Virus record (IMG/VR): IMGVR_UViG_3300020057_000027
Coordinates: 1 to 64,000 of that record
DNA from: a virus
Length of the DNA stretch: 64,000 bases
Strand: one strand, 5' to 3'
The first letter of the stretch is position 1. The number at the start of each line of letters is the position of its first letter. Below are positions 16,605-25,121 of the stretch, piece by piece. The position numbers and the translations under genes were made by a program. The notes under the pieces were generated by a model. The model saw only the letters and a list, made by a program, of their open reading frames with translations. It was not told where the DNA came from and ran no database searches.

Positions 16605-17269
16605 TGATTATCTTTGAGGTAAAAAACATGAGCAGTGAGCCAAAAATTAGCAATGCTATATTAGTCAACGAGTTCACAGAATTTGGAGTGAAATCATTTA
16701 AAGCAGATTTTGATTCATTGAAGAATAGTAATATTCCAATCATACCAATTCTAATTGATAGTTTTGGTGGTGAAATTTATTCATTACTTGCTATGTTAGA
16801 TATTATGGTAAGTTCTGATAGACCTATTGCTACAATCGCATTAGGTAAAGCAATGTCGTGTGGTAGTATATTACTTGCTTGTGGTTCTCCTGGACTAAGA
16901 TTTATCGGGCCACATTCTACTGTTATGATTCATGATGCTGGTTCAGTTTCATTTGGTAAGATAGAAGATCTAAAAGCAGATGTTGGAGAAGCTGAAAGAT
17001 TAAACAATAAAATCTTTGGTATACTTAATGAAAAGTGTGGTAGACCACAGGGATATTTTCAGAAGATTGTAGCAGAAAAGAAACACGCCAATTGGTATTT
17101 AACTCCAGAAGAAGCATTGAAGCATGGTGTGGTTGATAAGATTGGTATACCTATTTTAGATCATGGTTTTAATTTAGATATAGCAACTGGCAAAGAGAAA
17201 AAAGATGACAAAAAGAAAAAAGTGGTTTTACGAAAGAGCGGACGAGTTCCTAGAAAGCCCCGTAAATAA
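16604..17269 (+). CDS. ClpP-like serine protease
   Basis: A 221-residue protein of the ClpP/crotonase fold. Catalytic residues line up as Ser85 in G-K-A-M-S-C-G-S, His110 in T-V-M-I-H-D-A-G and Asp178 in G-V-V-D-K-I. Family members degrade unfolded proteins with an ATPase partner, or in phages can act as head-maturation proteases; here no Clp ATPase partner lies next to it. Two starts are plausible: ATG 16604 at the predicted transcript start, or ATG 16628 with a proper ribosome site (213 residues). The C-terminal ~30 residues are Lys/Arg-rich and overlap the next gene by 65 bases. Confidence 0.85.
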   Translation: MIIFEVKNMSSEPKISNAILVNEFTEFGVKSFKADFDSLKNSNIPIIPILIDSFGGEIYSLLAMLDIMVSSDRPIATIALGKAMSCGSILLACGSPGLRFIGPHSTVMIHDAGSVSFGKIEDLKADVGEAERLNNKIFGILNEKCGRPQGYFQKIVAEKKHANWYLTPEEALKHGVVDKIGIPILDHGFNLDIATGKEKKDDKKKKVVLRKSGRVPRKPRK

Positions 17270-18857
17270 AACTTTTGAAGAAGTTTTGTGGATGTCTGAT
17301 GAACAGTTTGCCAACTGGACGAAGGACGTGCGTGAAACAGTTATCAAGATTTGGGATGAACAGGGTCAACCTCCTCGCGTTGGTTTACTTGAGAAGGAAA
17401 TTAAAGAACAGTTTCGCCAGATGTCTCCTTTTCAAGTTGAAAAGTTTCTATGTAAAGATGAATTGACTGATGATAAAAATGTAATTCGTAATACTAGTAT
17501 CGTAGGTAATGCTTGCAATCAATGGTTTCCTACCATGATGGCAACTCGCATTAATTATACTTCAGATGTTAAAGGTGGTCTATCAATCTATGATCACTTC
17601 AAAAGACCTGAACTATTAAAGAAGATGATTACATATGGTAGAAGACATTTCAAGAGAGATTCCTTTTATCATTATTCTAATCCATTAAGGGTGTTTGATT
17701 CTTCTTGGTCTAAAGCTCAAGTAAGTGAATATCTTTCAATGTTTCTTTTTGCTGCTTCAGATGCAACCGAATGGATAACAAGATTTGAAAAAGACTTTAG
17801 AAAGACTGGTGAATGGGATTACTGGATTCAACCAGTCAAAGATGATGCTGAATATTCTGGATATGGTGGGGATTTAACAAGAGTTAAATGGCACAGATTA
17901 AGTAGAAAACAAATTGATGATATGGGTTCGCTCATACCTGATAAATGTAAAACTGTAATGAATGATGTTGAAACAGATATCTTTCAGGTTAGGCCATTCA
18001 AGTTAGGTCAAAAGATATTTCCTTTAGGTATCAAAGCTTATAGAATTTCAGTATGTCAATATGCTGTAAACTTTCCACCACTAACAGCAAAGTTTTTATA
18101 TGAAAAATATTTGAAGGGTAAAGAAGAAGCAATCGTTTGGGATCCTTCTGCTGGATGGGGTGGCCGTATTCTTGGTGCTATGGCAGTGAAGCCAGAGATA
18201 GTAAAACATTTACATTACATTGGTACAGACCCTAACACAGATCACAACACTGATAATGGAAGAACTAAGTATCATGAGGTAGCAGATTTTTATAATAATC
18301 AAAAACTTGCTGGAGTTATATTAGACGAAGATAAACTTATGAACACATATGAAATCTATCAGTGTGGTTCAGAGGTAATGAAAGATCAAGAAGGTTTTCA
18401 AAAGTATAAAGGTAAAGTTGATTTGGTGTTTACATCTCCACCATACTTTGCTAAGGAAGTATATTCAGAAGATCCAGGACAGAGCGCAATCAAGTTTGAT
18501 ACATATGATACATGGCGAGAAGGTTTTCTAAAACCTACTTTAGAAACTGCTGCCGAGTGGTTAAAGCCTGGAGGATATATACTTTGGAATATTGCTGATG
18601 CTAAATTTGGTGGCCAGATGTTGCCGCTTGAAGGTGACTCAAGAAAAATTATAGAGTCATTAGGTTTTGAGTATGTTGAAACTATGAAAATGGCATTAGC
18701 TCAGATGCCTGGCGGTAATAGAATTGATACGGATGAAGGTACACCAATGGCAAAGAATTTTTGTAAGCTTAGAGAAGCTGGAGATGGTGGTAAAGGTAAA
18801 AATGGAAGATCGGCATGGTTTAAGTATGAACCGATTTTCGTTTATAGAAAAATATGA
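17205..18857 (+). CDS. DNA amino-methyltransferase (N4/N6 type)
   Basis: A 550-residue protein with the amino-methyltransferase signature: motif I W-D-P-S-A-G-W-G-G-R (around residue 313) for AdoMet binding and catalytic motif IV T-S-P-P-Y (410-414), in the I-to-IV order. S-P-P-Y favours N4-cytosine or N6-adenine modification. The ~300-residue N-terminal extension, rich in aromatic residues, probably recognises DNA. No matching endonuclease lies next to it, so it looks like an orphan used for self-protection. It overlaps the 3' end of the ClpP-like gene by 65 bases. Confidence 0.88.
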   Translation: MTKRKKWFYERADEFLESPVNKTFEEVLWMSDEQFANWTKDVRETVIKIWDEQGQPPRVGLLEKEIKEQFRQMSPFQVEKFLCKDELTDDKNVIRNTSIVGNACNQWFPTMMATRINYTSDVKGGLSIYDHFKRPELLKKMITYGRRHFKRDSFYHYSNPLRVFDSSWSKAQVSEYLSMFLFAASDATEWITRFEKDFRKTGEWDYWIQPVKDDAEYSGYGGDLTRVKWHRLSRKQIDDMGSLIPDKCKTVMNDVETDIFQVRPFKLGQKIFPLGIKAYRISVCQYAVNFPPLTAKFLYEKYLKGKEEAIVWDPSAGWGGRILGAMAVKPEIVKHLHYIGTDPNTDHNTDNGRTKYHEVADFYNNQKLAGVILDEDKLMNTYEIYQCGSEVMKDQEGFQKYKGKVDLVFTSPPYFAKEVYSEDPGQSAIKFDTYDTWREGFLKPTLETAAEWLKPGGYILWNIADAKFGGQMLPLEGDSRKIIESLGFEYVETMKMALAQMPGGNRIDTDEGTPMAKNFCKLREAGDGGKGKNGRSAWFKYEPIFVYRKI

Positions 18858-18937
18858 TTGAACTATTAGGATATCTTGGAGCATTGCTACTTACTTTAAG
18901 TGCTGTGCCTCAATTGGAGTCTCCAGTTAGGCTTTAA
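18854..18937 (+). pseudogene. Fragment resembling a PQ-loop (SemiSWEET-like) membrane protein
   Basis: A 27-codon frame starting MIELLGYLGALLLTLSAVPQ and then ending within seven codons. The start is what I would expect of the first helix of a PQ-loop transporter (G-Y-x-G-A-x-L-L-x-L-S-x-x-P-Q), but the remaining helices are missing, so it looks like a decayed gene rather than an intact small protein. It overlaps the methyltransferase stop (TATGA). It could alternatively be a genuine membrane micropeptide. Confidence 0.35.
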
Positions 18938-18961
18938 CAACGTTTTTCACCTTTTTCCACG

Positions 18962-18989
18962 GTAAAACGTGATACCTACCACGTTTTAC
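18962..18989. promoter_or_regulatory. 10-bp perfect inverted repeat
   Basis: GTAAAACGTG (18962-18971) and CACGTTTTAC (18980-18989) with an 8-base loop. No T-run follows, so it is not a standard terminator; an operator or the hairpin of a small RNA is more likely. It lies in the 241-base gap before the CobT-like gene. Confidence 0.6.
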
Positions 18990-18998
18990 TATGATAGC

Positions 18999-19027
18999 TT
19001 GCGGTTAAACTCACGATTTTGTATAAT
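18999..19027 (+). promoter_or_regulatory. Possible sigma70 promoter in a noncoding gap
   Basis: TTGCGG (18999-19004), 17-base spacer, TATAAT (19022-19027). No reading frame follows closely, so if active it would produce a long 5' leader for the CobT-like gene or a small RNA. Confidence 0.4.
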
Positions 19028-19070
19028 TCAATAGTAAGCGCATTAATTGTAACCATGTGTATAAAATACA

Positions 19071-19086
19071 AGCGTAAGTAGCTGAT
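19071..19086 (+). repeat. 16-bp direct repeat, copy 1 (upstream of CobT-like promoter)
   Basis: AGCGTAAGTAGCTGAT, identical to 21464-21479. This copy ends 32 bases before the -35 box of the CobT-like gene promoter. Confidence 0.8.
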
Positions 19087-19118
19087 ATCACTCACTGAAA
19101 TAAAAATGGATTATAGGG

Positions 19119-19148
19119 TTGACAGGTGGTCACAATCTGTGATATACT
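19119..19148 (+). promoter_or_regulatory. Strong sigma70 promoter for the CobT-like gene
   Basis: TTGACA (19119-19124), 18-base spacer, extended -10 TG-A-TATACT (19143-19148). The leader of about 24 bases contains an AGGTGA ribosome site before ATG 19179. Confidence 0.85.
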
Positions 19149-19178
19149 TATAGTATAGACAATCAGAGGTGATTAGTT

Positions 19179-21470
19179 ATGAATGATATTAAATCAGTAC
19201 AAGATAGAAAACGAATTGCAGTTAAAGAAGCACTAGCAAAGCTCATGGCTACTGAGAATATTATAGTAGAACATGCACCAATTCCTACAGCCGCTTTTGA
19301 TCTTGTTAATCGCAAGCTTTTAATTCCTCTCTGGAAAGATATTTCTGAAGATGTCTATACACTACTAATTTCCCACGAAGTAGGTCATGCATTATACACT
19401 CCGCAAGCTGAGTGGATGAAAGCAGTTAAAGAAACTGAAAACAAAAATTATAAACAAGTAGTAAACATTGTTGAAGATGTTAGAATTGAAAAGATGATTC
19501 AATCTAAGTATCCTGGAACTGTACGTTCTTTCAAAGCTGGTTACGATGAATTGGAAAAACAAGATTTGTTTGGTACTCAAACATCTAAAAAAGAAATTAA
19601 AGATTACGGTATTCTTGATCGTATCAATCTACATTACAAGCTTGGACATTATGGTTATGTAAATGTTCCATTTGCTGAAGAGGAAAAATCTTGGTTGTCT
19701 GAAATTGATAACGCAAAAACTTTTCCACAAGTATTAGAAATTTCAAAACGTCTTTTGAAGTATGCTGAAGAAGAAGCTGAAAAGAAAGGTGAAAGTTTGG
19801 AAGAACAAGAAACTACTCAAGGTGATATTACTATCAATGCTGATAGCAAAGAACTTGCAGATGCAATTGAAAAGCAATTGAAAGAACAAAATCCTTCGGA
19901 TGGTTCTGGTCAAGGTCAAAAAGTTACTATCACACATCCAGATCCTAGTGCTCCAAAATCTGGTGATCAACAATCTGCTGATGGTAAAGAAAAATCAGAA
20001 GAAAATTCTAAGAGTGAAAAATCTGGAACTGGTAATGAACAGGGTAAACCGAATCCAATAGTTATCTCAGTTACTCAAGATAATTTTGATAAAAAATTAG
20101 CTCAATACGTAGACTTAACGAGTCAAGTTGATACTATCAATATTCCAGAATTCGATTTGAATAAAATCATAATTGATTATAAAGTAGTTCTTAAGCAATT
20201 GAGAGAATACTATAATCGTAATGATATCTATTCTGCTAAAGCTCAAGAGTATTTGAGTCAATTCAAAGCTAATAATAAACACGTTGTTAATCAACTAGTA
20301 AACCTCTTTGAAATGAAGAAGAAAGCTAGTTCAGATGCAAGGGTATTAATCTCTAAGACTGGAATCCTTGATACTAATAAGGTCCACGGTTACAGATACA
20401 ATGAAGATATTTTCCGCAAGGTCACTAATACACCTAATGGAAAAAATCACGGTTTGGTAGTATTCATTGATATGTCGGGTTCAATGGTTCCACATATGGC
20501 TGGAACTTATGCACAGATGATTAACATCGCAATGTTTTGTCGCAAAGTAAATATTCCATTTGATGTTTATGGTTTTACTGATGTTGGTGCAAGCCGTGGT
20601 CAATCATATAGCTACAACTATGATCCAATCGGCCCAATCGGCACTAAGAAAACTGGAAATGTTTTCTTAAATGGTTCTTTCAGTCTAAGAAATTATCTTT
20701 CAAGTAGAATGACATTACACGAATATAATGATATGCTTGAATGTTTAATGTGTGTTATGTCACATTATGTTAAACGTAAAGATGATTACCCTTATTTTGG
20801 TTTACCTAATTGTGAATCGCTTGGTGGTACACCATTAAATGAAGCTATCATTAGTGCAATGCAGATTGTTCCTAAGTTGAAAGCTAAACATAATTTGGAT
20901 ATCATTCATACGGTTGTCATAACTGATGGTGATGGTACTTCCGGAATCAATTATTTCAATAATGATTCTAATGGTAAACTAAGTGAAGTTTGTGCTAATC
21001 GTGCTAATCGTGATACTAAGAAAATTTATTGCAGATATAAGAATTCATCAAGAACTTGGGATTTGACTAATGTTAAGAATCGTAGCAATGGTTCCAGAGC
21101 TAGGGATTTTACTGCTAATCTTATTGAGATGTATAAAGATATCACTGGTGCTAAAATGATCGGGTTCTTTGTATGTGATAAGAATAGCGCAAAGTATCAG
21201 ATCGCATCCATGAATTATGGTGAGACACAAGAAACTATTGAACGTGCTAAAAATCAATTTGATGATAAGCAATTTGCTGAAGTTAAAAAAGATGGTTACG
21301 ATAGCTACTATATAATTCCAGCAGGTCAAGATCTTTTAACCTCTAGTGAAGATATTGAATTCAGTGATACTACTGCTAAGAGTGCTATTCATAATCAGTT
21401 TGTTAAAGCATTATCGAAGAAGAAGAATTCCAGAATCCTGCTAGGTAGGTTCATAGACCACATAGCGTAA
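19179..21470 (+). CDS. CobT-like VWA protein with N-terminal HExxH domain
   Basis: A 763-residue protein. Residues 66-70 are HEVGH, a zinc-peptidase motif, followed by N-I-V-E-D-V-R-I-E-K, which could supply further ligands. Residues ~205-300 are a charged, low-complexity linker. The C-terminal half is a von Willebrand A domain with an intact MIDAS D-M-S-G-S (431-435) and a later T-D-G-D-G. This layout resembles CobT, a partner of the CobS AAA+ ATPase, and more generally MoxR-VWA pairs that remodel or metallate target proteins. The CobS-like partner follows at 21577. Cobalt chelation is not shown; a chaperone or peptidase role is equally likely. Confidence 0.8.
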   Translation: MNDIKSVQDRKRIAVKEALAKLMATENIIVEHAPIPTAAFDLVNRKLLIPLWKDISEDVYTLLISHEVGHALYTPQAEWMKAVKETENKNYKQVVNIVEDVRIEKMIQSKYPGTVRSFKAGYDELEKQDLFGTQTSKKEIKDYGILDRINLHYKLGHYGYVNVPFAEEEKSWLSEIDNAKTFPQVLEISKRLLKYAEEEAEKKGESLEEQETTQGDITINADSKELADAIEKQLKEQNPSDGSGQGQKVTITHPDPSAPKSGDQQSADGKEKSEENSKSEKSGTGNEQGKPNPIVISVTQDNFDKKLAQYVDLTSQVDTINIPEFDLNKIIIDYKVVLKQLREYYNRNDIYSAKAQEYLSQFKANNKHVVNQLVNLFEMKKKASSDARVLISKTGILDTNKVHGYRYNEDIFRKVTNTPNGKNHGLVVFIDMSGSMVPHMAGTYAQMINIAMFCRKVNIPFDVYGFTDVGASRGQSYSYNYDPIGPIGTKKTGNVFLNGSFSLRNYLSSRMTLHEYNDMLECLMCVMSHYVKRKDDYPYFGLPNCESLGGTPLNEAIISAMQIVPKLKAKHNLDIIHTVVITDGDGTSGINYFNNDSNGKLSEVCANRANRDTKKIYCRYKNSSRTWDLTNVKNRSNGSRARDFTANLIEMYKDITGAKMIGFFVCDKNSAKYQIASMNYGETQETIERAKNQFDDKQFAEVKKDGYDSYYIIPAGQDLLTSSEDIEFSDTTAKSAIHNQFVKALSKKKNSRILLGRFIDHIA

Positions 21471-21479
21471 GTAGCTGAT
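21464..21479 (+). repeat. 16-bp direct repeat, copy 2 (upstream of CobS-like promoter)
   Basis: Identical to 19071-19086. This copy includes the stop codon of the CobT-like gene and ends 22 bases before the -35 box of the CobS-like gene promoter. Confidence 0.8.
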
Positions 21480-21501
21480 TCCATTAAGGTGGAATAAGTG
21501 C

Positions 21502-21531
21502 TTGACAGATAGGTATGGAACGTGGTATAAT
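21502..21531 (+). promoter_or_regulatory. Strong sigma70 promoter for the CobS-like gene
   Basis: TTGACA (21502-21507), 18-base spacer, extended -10 TG-G-TATAAT (21526-21531). The leader carries an AGAGGTGA ribosome site before ATG 21577. Confidence 0.88.
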
Positions 21532-21576
21532 AGTATTATAAGATAAAGTTGTTATTTTAGAGGTGAAATAATTGTT

Positions 21577-22566
21577 ATGACAAGTAAGAAAAATCCAGAT
21601 AGTTTGGTACAGAATATAACTTCTGCCGCTGAACATAAAGAAAATTTAATCCCAGATAAAGATCCACTCTTTGTGAAGTTTGGACCCTACGATGATCTTG
21701 CTACTATTATAGCATCAAAATTATTTTACCCATTATTCATTACTGGTTTATCTGGTAACGGTAAAACATTTTCCGTAGAGCAAGCATGTGCTGAACATAA
21801 ACGTGAAATGATTCGCGTAAACATTACAATTGAAACTGATGAAGATGATCTTCTTGGAGGTTTCCGACTCGTTAATGATTCCACAAAGTGGTTTGATGGT
21901 CCGATTGTTCGTGCTATGAAAACTGGTGCCGTAGTTTTACTTGATGAAGTAGATCTAGGTGGAAATAAATTGATGTGTCTTCAACCTGTACTTGAGGGTA
22001 AAGGTATTCTACTTAAGAAAATTAATCAGTTTGTTAAACCCGCTCCTGGATTTAATATCATTGCTACTGCTAATACTAAAGGTCAAGGATCTGAAACTGG
22101 AAAATTCGTAGGTACTAATATTCTGAATGAAGCTTTTCTGGAAAGATTTCCAGCTACTTTTGAACAGAGTTACCCTAACGAAAAAACTGAAACACAGATA
22201 TTGAAAAAGATCTTTGATAAGCATGATATTGAAAAAGATGATGCTAAAGATTTTGTTAATAAGCTGATTAGCTGGGCCGTTGGAACTAGAAAGTCTTTTG
22301 AAGCGGAAGCATCCGCAGATTTGATTACTACTCGCCGCTTGGTTCACATAGCTAATGCTTATGCTATTCTAAAAGACCGTAGAAAGTCTATTGAAGTTTG
22401 TATTGCTCGGTTTGATGAAACTACTAAACACTCATTCATCCAAATGTATGAGAAGTTTGATCCTACAGTAGTTCCAGAGTCGCTTCGTTCAATAGATATG
22501 GATGAACTTGAAGCTGCTGCCGCTGCCAAACAAAACGATATTACGAAAATTCTAGGTGGTTCGTAA
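21577..22566 (+). CDS. CobS/MoxR-like AAA+ ATPase
   Basis: A 329-residue AAA+ ATPase with Walker A G-L-S-G-N-G-K-T (57-64), Walker B V-V-L-L-D-E-V-D (near 120), a sensor-type A-T-A-N-T and an arginine-finger region (E-A-F-L-E-R-F). The D-E-D-D-L-L-G-G-F segment is typical of CobS/MoxR proteins. Homologues named cobS are common in T4-like marine phages. Paired with the upstream VWA protein it probably forms an ATP-driven remodelling complex; whether cobaltochelatase or another target is served is unknown. It ends at a strong terminator. Confidence 0.88.
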   Translation: MTSKKNPDSLVQNITSAAEHKENLIPDKDPLFVKFGPYDDLATIIASKLFYPLFITGLSGNGKTFSVEQACAEHKREMIRVNITIETDEDDLLGGFRLVNDSTKWFDGPIVRAMKTGAVVLLDEVDLGGNKLMCLQPVLEGKGILLKKINQFVKPAPGFNIIATANTKGQGSETGKFVGTNILNEAFLERFPATFEQSYPNEKTETQILKKIFDKHDIEKDDAKDFVNKLISWAVGTRKSFEAEASADLITTRRLVHIANAYAILKDRRKSIEVCIARFDETTKHSFIQMYEKFDPTVVPESLRSIDMDELEAAAAAKQNDITKILGGS

Positions 22567-22600
22567 GAACCATCCAGAGTTCCGTCATAACAACACCTCG

Positions 22601-22636
22601 GCCCCGATGGAATCTTTCATCGGGGCTTTTTCTTTT
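22601..22636 (+). terminator. Rho-independent terminator after the CobS-like gene
   Basis: Nine-base GC-rich stem GCCCCGATG / CATCGGGGC (22601-22609, 22618-22626), 8-base loop, then T5-C-T4. Confidence 0.95.
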
Positions 22637-22644
22637 AAAAAGTC

Positions 22645-22673
22645 TTGTATAGAATTATAAGTTATGTTATGAT
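22645..22673 (+). promoter_or_regulatory. Sigma70-type promoter for the small HTH gene and clamp region
   Basis: TTGTAT (22645-22650), 17-base spacer, extended -10 TG-T-TATGAT (22668-22673), directly after the preceding terminator. Confidence 0.7.
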
Positions 22674-22735
22674 GTATAAAGAAATGAAGAGTAGATGAAC
22701 TACTCTTTTTATTATAATAATTGATAAGGAAACAT

Positions 22736-22969
22736 ATGTCAAAGAAAACGCAAATTGAAAAGTTGAAGGCCCGCTTGAACACAGGCGATAACCTTACAGT
22801 GAGTGAAGCTCGTAGTCGTCTTGGGGTTCAGCGTCTTGCTGCCCGTATTCATGAGTTTCGTGAAGCTGGTTTCAACATCTACACTAATAAGGTTAAGGTA
22901 AAGACTGGATCGCTTCGTGGTAAGAAGGTAACAGCATACCGTCTTGATTTCCGTACACCTATTGAGTAA
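22736..22969 (+). CDS. Small helix-turn-helix protein
   Basis: A 77-residue basic protein. Residues ~20-55 (L-T-V-S-E-A-R-S-R-L-G-V-Q-R-L-A-A-R-I-H) form a helix-turn-helix, followed by a beta wing (V-K-V-K-T-G...R-G-K-K-V-T-A-Y-R-L-D). Similar small winged-helix proteins are common in phages. The start at 22736 is set by the TAAGGA site; an upstream TTG is disregarded. It has its own promoter and is followed by a hairpin, so it is a single-gene unit upstream of the replication cluster, possibly a regulator. Confidence 0.75.
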   Translation: MSKKTQIEKLKARLNTGDNLTVSEARSRLGVQRLAARIHEFREAGFNIYTNKVKVKTGSLRGKKVTAYRLDFRTPIE

Positions 22970-22980
22970 ACTAAACCGTA

Positions 22981-23020
22981 TTCCCAAGATGCTAAACCCA
23001 TCTTGGGAAACTTTCATTTT
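22981..23020 (+). terminator. Hairpin terminator or attenuator before gene 45
   Basis: Eleven-base perfect stem TTCCCAAGATG / CATCTTGGGAA (22981-22991, 22999-23009) with a 7-base loop; the tail ACTTTCATTTT is only moderately T-rich, so read-through into the clamp gene is likely. Confidence 0.7.
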
Positions 23021-23040
23021 ATTATGAGGAATATAACCAC

Positions 23041-23706
23041 ATGAAATTTTCTTCCGACACACTTACAATTCTAAAAAACTTTTCTGAGATTAATACTGGC
23101 CTTCATTTTAAGAAGGGTGAATCATTAGCAACATGGCATCCTCAGAAGTTTGTTATAGCCGAAGCTTCAATTAAAGAGACACTACCAAAGAACGTAACAG
23201 TATTTGATTTGAATAAGCTATTATCAATCACTTCTCTATTTGAGAATCCTGAGTTTGATTTTCAAGCTGATAAAATTCTTATCAGTACAAACAATCGTTC
23301 TGTTAATTATTTCTATGCTGAACCTAGTCTAGTGCTTGACCCAGGAGATAAAGCTGCAAAGTATCGCACTGAAGCAATCAGTGGTGCAATTGCTAAAGCT
23401 TCTTTTGGTAAAGAAGATCTAAAGAGTCTTAAACAAGCTGCCGCAATTCTATCTCTTCCAGATATTACTATTGTTGGAAAGAAAGATAAGATTACTTTCA
23501 CTGCTCAAGATAGTGAGAATAGTGCTTCGGATAGTTTCCGAGTGGAAATTGCAGGTGAGGTTACTCAAGACTTTGAAGTTACAATGCGGTGCAATCATTT
23601 TAAGGTTCTTGATGGTGACTACGAATTCATTTGTCATCCTAAACTTGCTTACTTCAAGCACACTACTACACCTGTTGAATACTGGATCGCTTATCAGGCT
23701 GAATAG
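23041..23706 (+). CDS. 45: Sliding clamp gp45
   Basis: A 221-residue homologue of T4 gp45 (228), the trimeric ring that tethers the polymerase and also activates late transcription with gp55. The N-terminus MKFSSDTLTILKNFSEINTG matches T4's M-K-L-S-K-D-T-x-x-L-L-K-N-F-A-x-I-N-S-G, and the V-F-D-L-N-K-L-L strand and beta-rich repeats follow. A GAGGA ribosome site precedes the start. The T4 order 45-44-62-regA-43 is retained, with small genes and other insertions. Confidence 0.95.
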   Translation: MKFSSDTLTILKNFSEINTGLHFKKGESLATWHPQKFVIAEASIKETLPKNVTVFDLNKLLSITSLFENPEFDFQADKILISTNNRSVNYFYAEPSLVLDPGDKAAKYRTEAISGAIAKASFGKEDLKSLKQAAAILSLPDITIVGKKDKITFTAQDSENSASDSFRVEIAGEVTQDFEVTMRCNHFKVLDGDYEFICHPKLAYFKHTTTPVEYWIAYQAE

Positions 23707-23709
23707 TCT

Positions 23710-23913
23710 ATGACAGAAGATGATCTTGAGAAGCACTCATTGGATTTAATAGGTAAAGCTCAAGTATTATATTCTCAAGCTATTAAATGTCACGATAAGA
23801 AAGAGAAAGCTAGACTTAGAAAAGAAGCAAGAAACTTTGAGAAGTTAGCTGAAGAAATAGATACAATGAAGAATAAAATAGGTGAAACAAATGGCAATAA
23901 AGAAAAATGTTAA
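23710..23913 (+). CDS. Hypothetical 67-aa charged protein
   Basis: A small, Lys/Glu-rich helical protein (likely coiled coil, residues ~25-55) starting three bases after the clamp stop. Its last 23 bases overlap the next gene. No domain is recognised; the operon position suggests a replication-linked accessory role, without proof. Confidence 0.5.
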   Translation: MTEDDLEKHSLDLIGKAQVLYSQAIKCHDKKEKARLRKEARNFEKLAEEIDTMKNKIGETNGNKEKC

Positions 23914-24142
23914 AGTGAATAAACCAGAAGTTCCAGAAACTCCACCACTAGATATAGTGAAAGAATCTTTAACTCTTGGACATCTTGTAAAATATAATCT
24001 CTACTTACTAACTAAGTCTATTTTGTTTTCTGCGATACTCGCCAAGAGTGATGGTGATGTTGATAAAGCTGCCGCAGAAGCAAACAGAATAATTGGTGAA
24101 CTTGATTTAGATACTAAGAAGAGATTAGAACAGCAACAATAG
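23891..24142 (+). CDS. Hypothetical 83-aa protein
   Basis: A small helical protein with a basic N-terminus and a Leu/Tyr-rich middle (G-H-L-V-K-Y-N-L-Y-L-L-T-K). ATG 23891 is preceded by AGGTG at good spacing; an in-frame GTG upstream is less likely. It lies in the clamp to clamp-loader operon; T4 has no gene here. Function unknown. Confidence 0.5.
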   Translation: MAIKKNVKVNKPEVPETPPLDIVKESLTLGHLVKYNLYLLTKSILFSAILAKSDGDVDKAAAEANRIIGELDLDTKKRLEQQQ

Positions 24143-24173
24143 TTTCTGTTTATTTTATAATGTGGGTGTGATT

Positions 24174-25121
24174 ATGGAAAGACGTGATGAACACGTTTTG
24201 TGGGTAGAGAAGTATCGCCCGCTTAAAGTAGCAGATTGTATTTTAACTAAAGCATTAAAGAATACCTTTCAGGGTATTGTAAACGATGGTAAGGTTCCTA
24301 ACCTTCTATTGGTTGGTGGTGCCGGTTCAGGTAAGACCACTATAGCAAAAGCAATATGTAATGAGCTAGACTTAGATTACCTCTTCATTAACGCTTCAAG
24401 AGAGCGTGGTATTGAAGAAGTGAGAGTACGTATAGCAGACTACGCTCCGACCTTATCGTTCGAGGGTAAGCGCAAGGTCATCATCTTAGATGAAGCCGAT
24501 AACCTAACGCCTGAAGCTCAATTAGCTTTACGTGCTTCGATGGAAGAGTTTTCAAAGAACTGTTCTTTCATTCTTACTTGTAATTTCAAAAACAAATTAA
24601 TTGATCCAATTCATTCCAGATGTTCTACAAAAGATTTTAGAATTGGTAAAGAAGAGAAGCAAGAACTTATTGCACAGATGTATAAACGCATCGTGCAGAT
24701 ACTTGAAGTTGAGGAAGTTAAATTTGAATCGAAGGTATTAGCAAGCATTGTTGTTAAGTATTATCCAGATTTCCGAAGAACATTAAATGAACTTCAGTCA
24801 TTCAGTAAAGCGAATGGAGAAATCAATGAGGGTGTACTATCTTTTGCTGCTGAACTAAACACAAACAAACTATACAAAGCTCTTAAAGATAAAAAGTTTA
24901 ATGAGGTTCGTGAATGGGTTGTTGAGAATATAGATAATGATCCTCCAAGACTGTATAGAAAGATCTACGATGGTTTGAAAGATAATCTTAAACCAACTTC
25001 AGTACCTCAAGCAATTATTTTTATAGCAGACTATCAATATAAATCCGCATTTGTTGCTGACCCTGAGATTAACTTGTTAGCTTGTCTTATTGAGATTATG
25101 GTAAACTGTGAATTTGTATGA
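24174..25121 (+). CDS. 44: Clamp loader large subunit gp44
   Basis: A 315-residue AAA+ ATPase (T4 gp44 is 319). The N-terminus has W-V-E-K-Y-R-P as in all RFC-like loaders. Walker A G-G-A-G-S-G-K-T is at 48-55, Walker B V-I-I-L-D-E-A-D near 105, and the S-R-C arginine-finger motif follows. With gp62 it opens and loads the gp45 ring on primer-template DNA. ATG 24174 is chosen over upstream in-frame GTGs because it gives the conserved N-terminus. Its stop overlaps gp62's start (ATGA). Confidence 0.95.
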   Translation: MERRDEHVLWVEKYRPLKVADCILTKALKNTFQGIVNDGKVPNLLLVGGAGSGKTTIAKAICNELDLDYLFINASRERGIEEVRVRIADYAPTLSFEGKRKVIILDEADNLTPEAQLALRASMEEFSKNCSFILTCNFKNKLIDPIHSRCSTKDFRIGKEEKQELIAQMYKRIVQILEVEEVKFESKVLASIVVKYYPDFRRTLNELQSFSKANGEINEGVLSFAAELNTNKLYKALKDKKFNEVREWVVENIDNDPPRLYRKIYDGLKDNLKPTSVPQAIIFIADYQYKSAFVADPEINLLACLIEIMVNCEFV

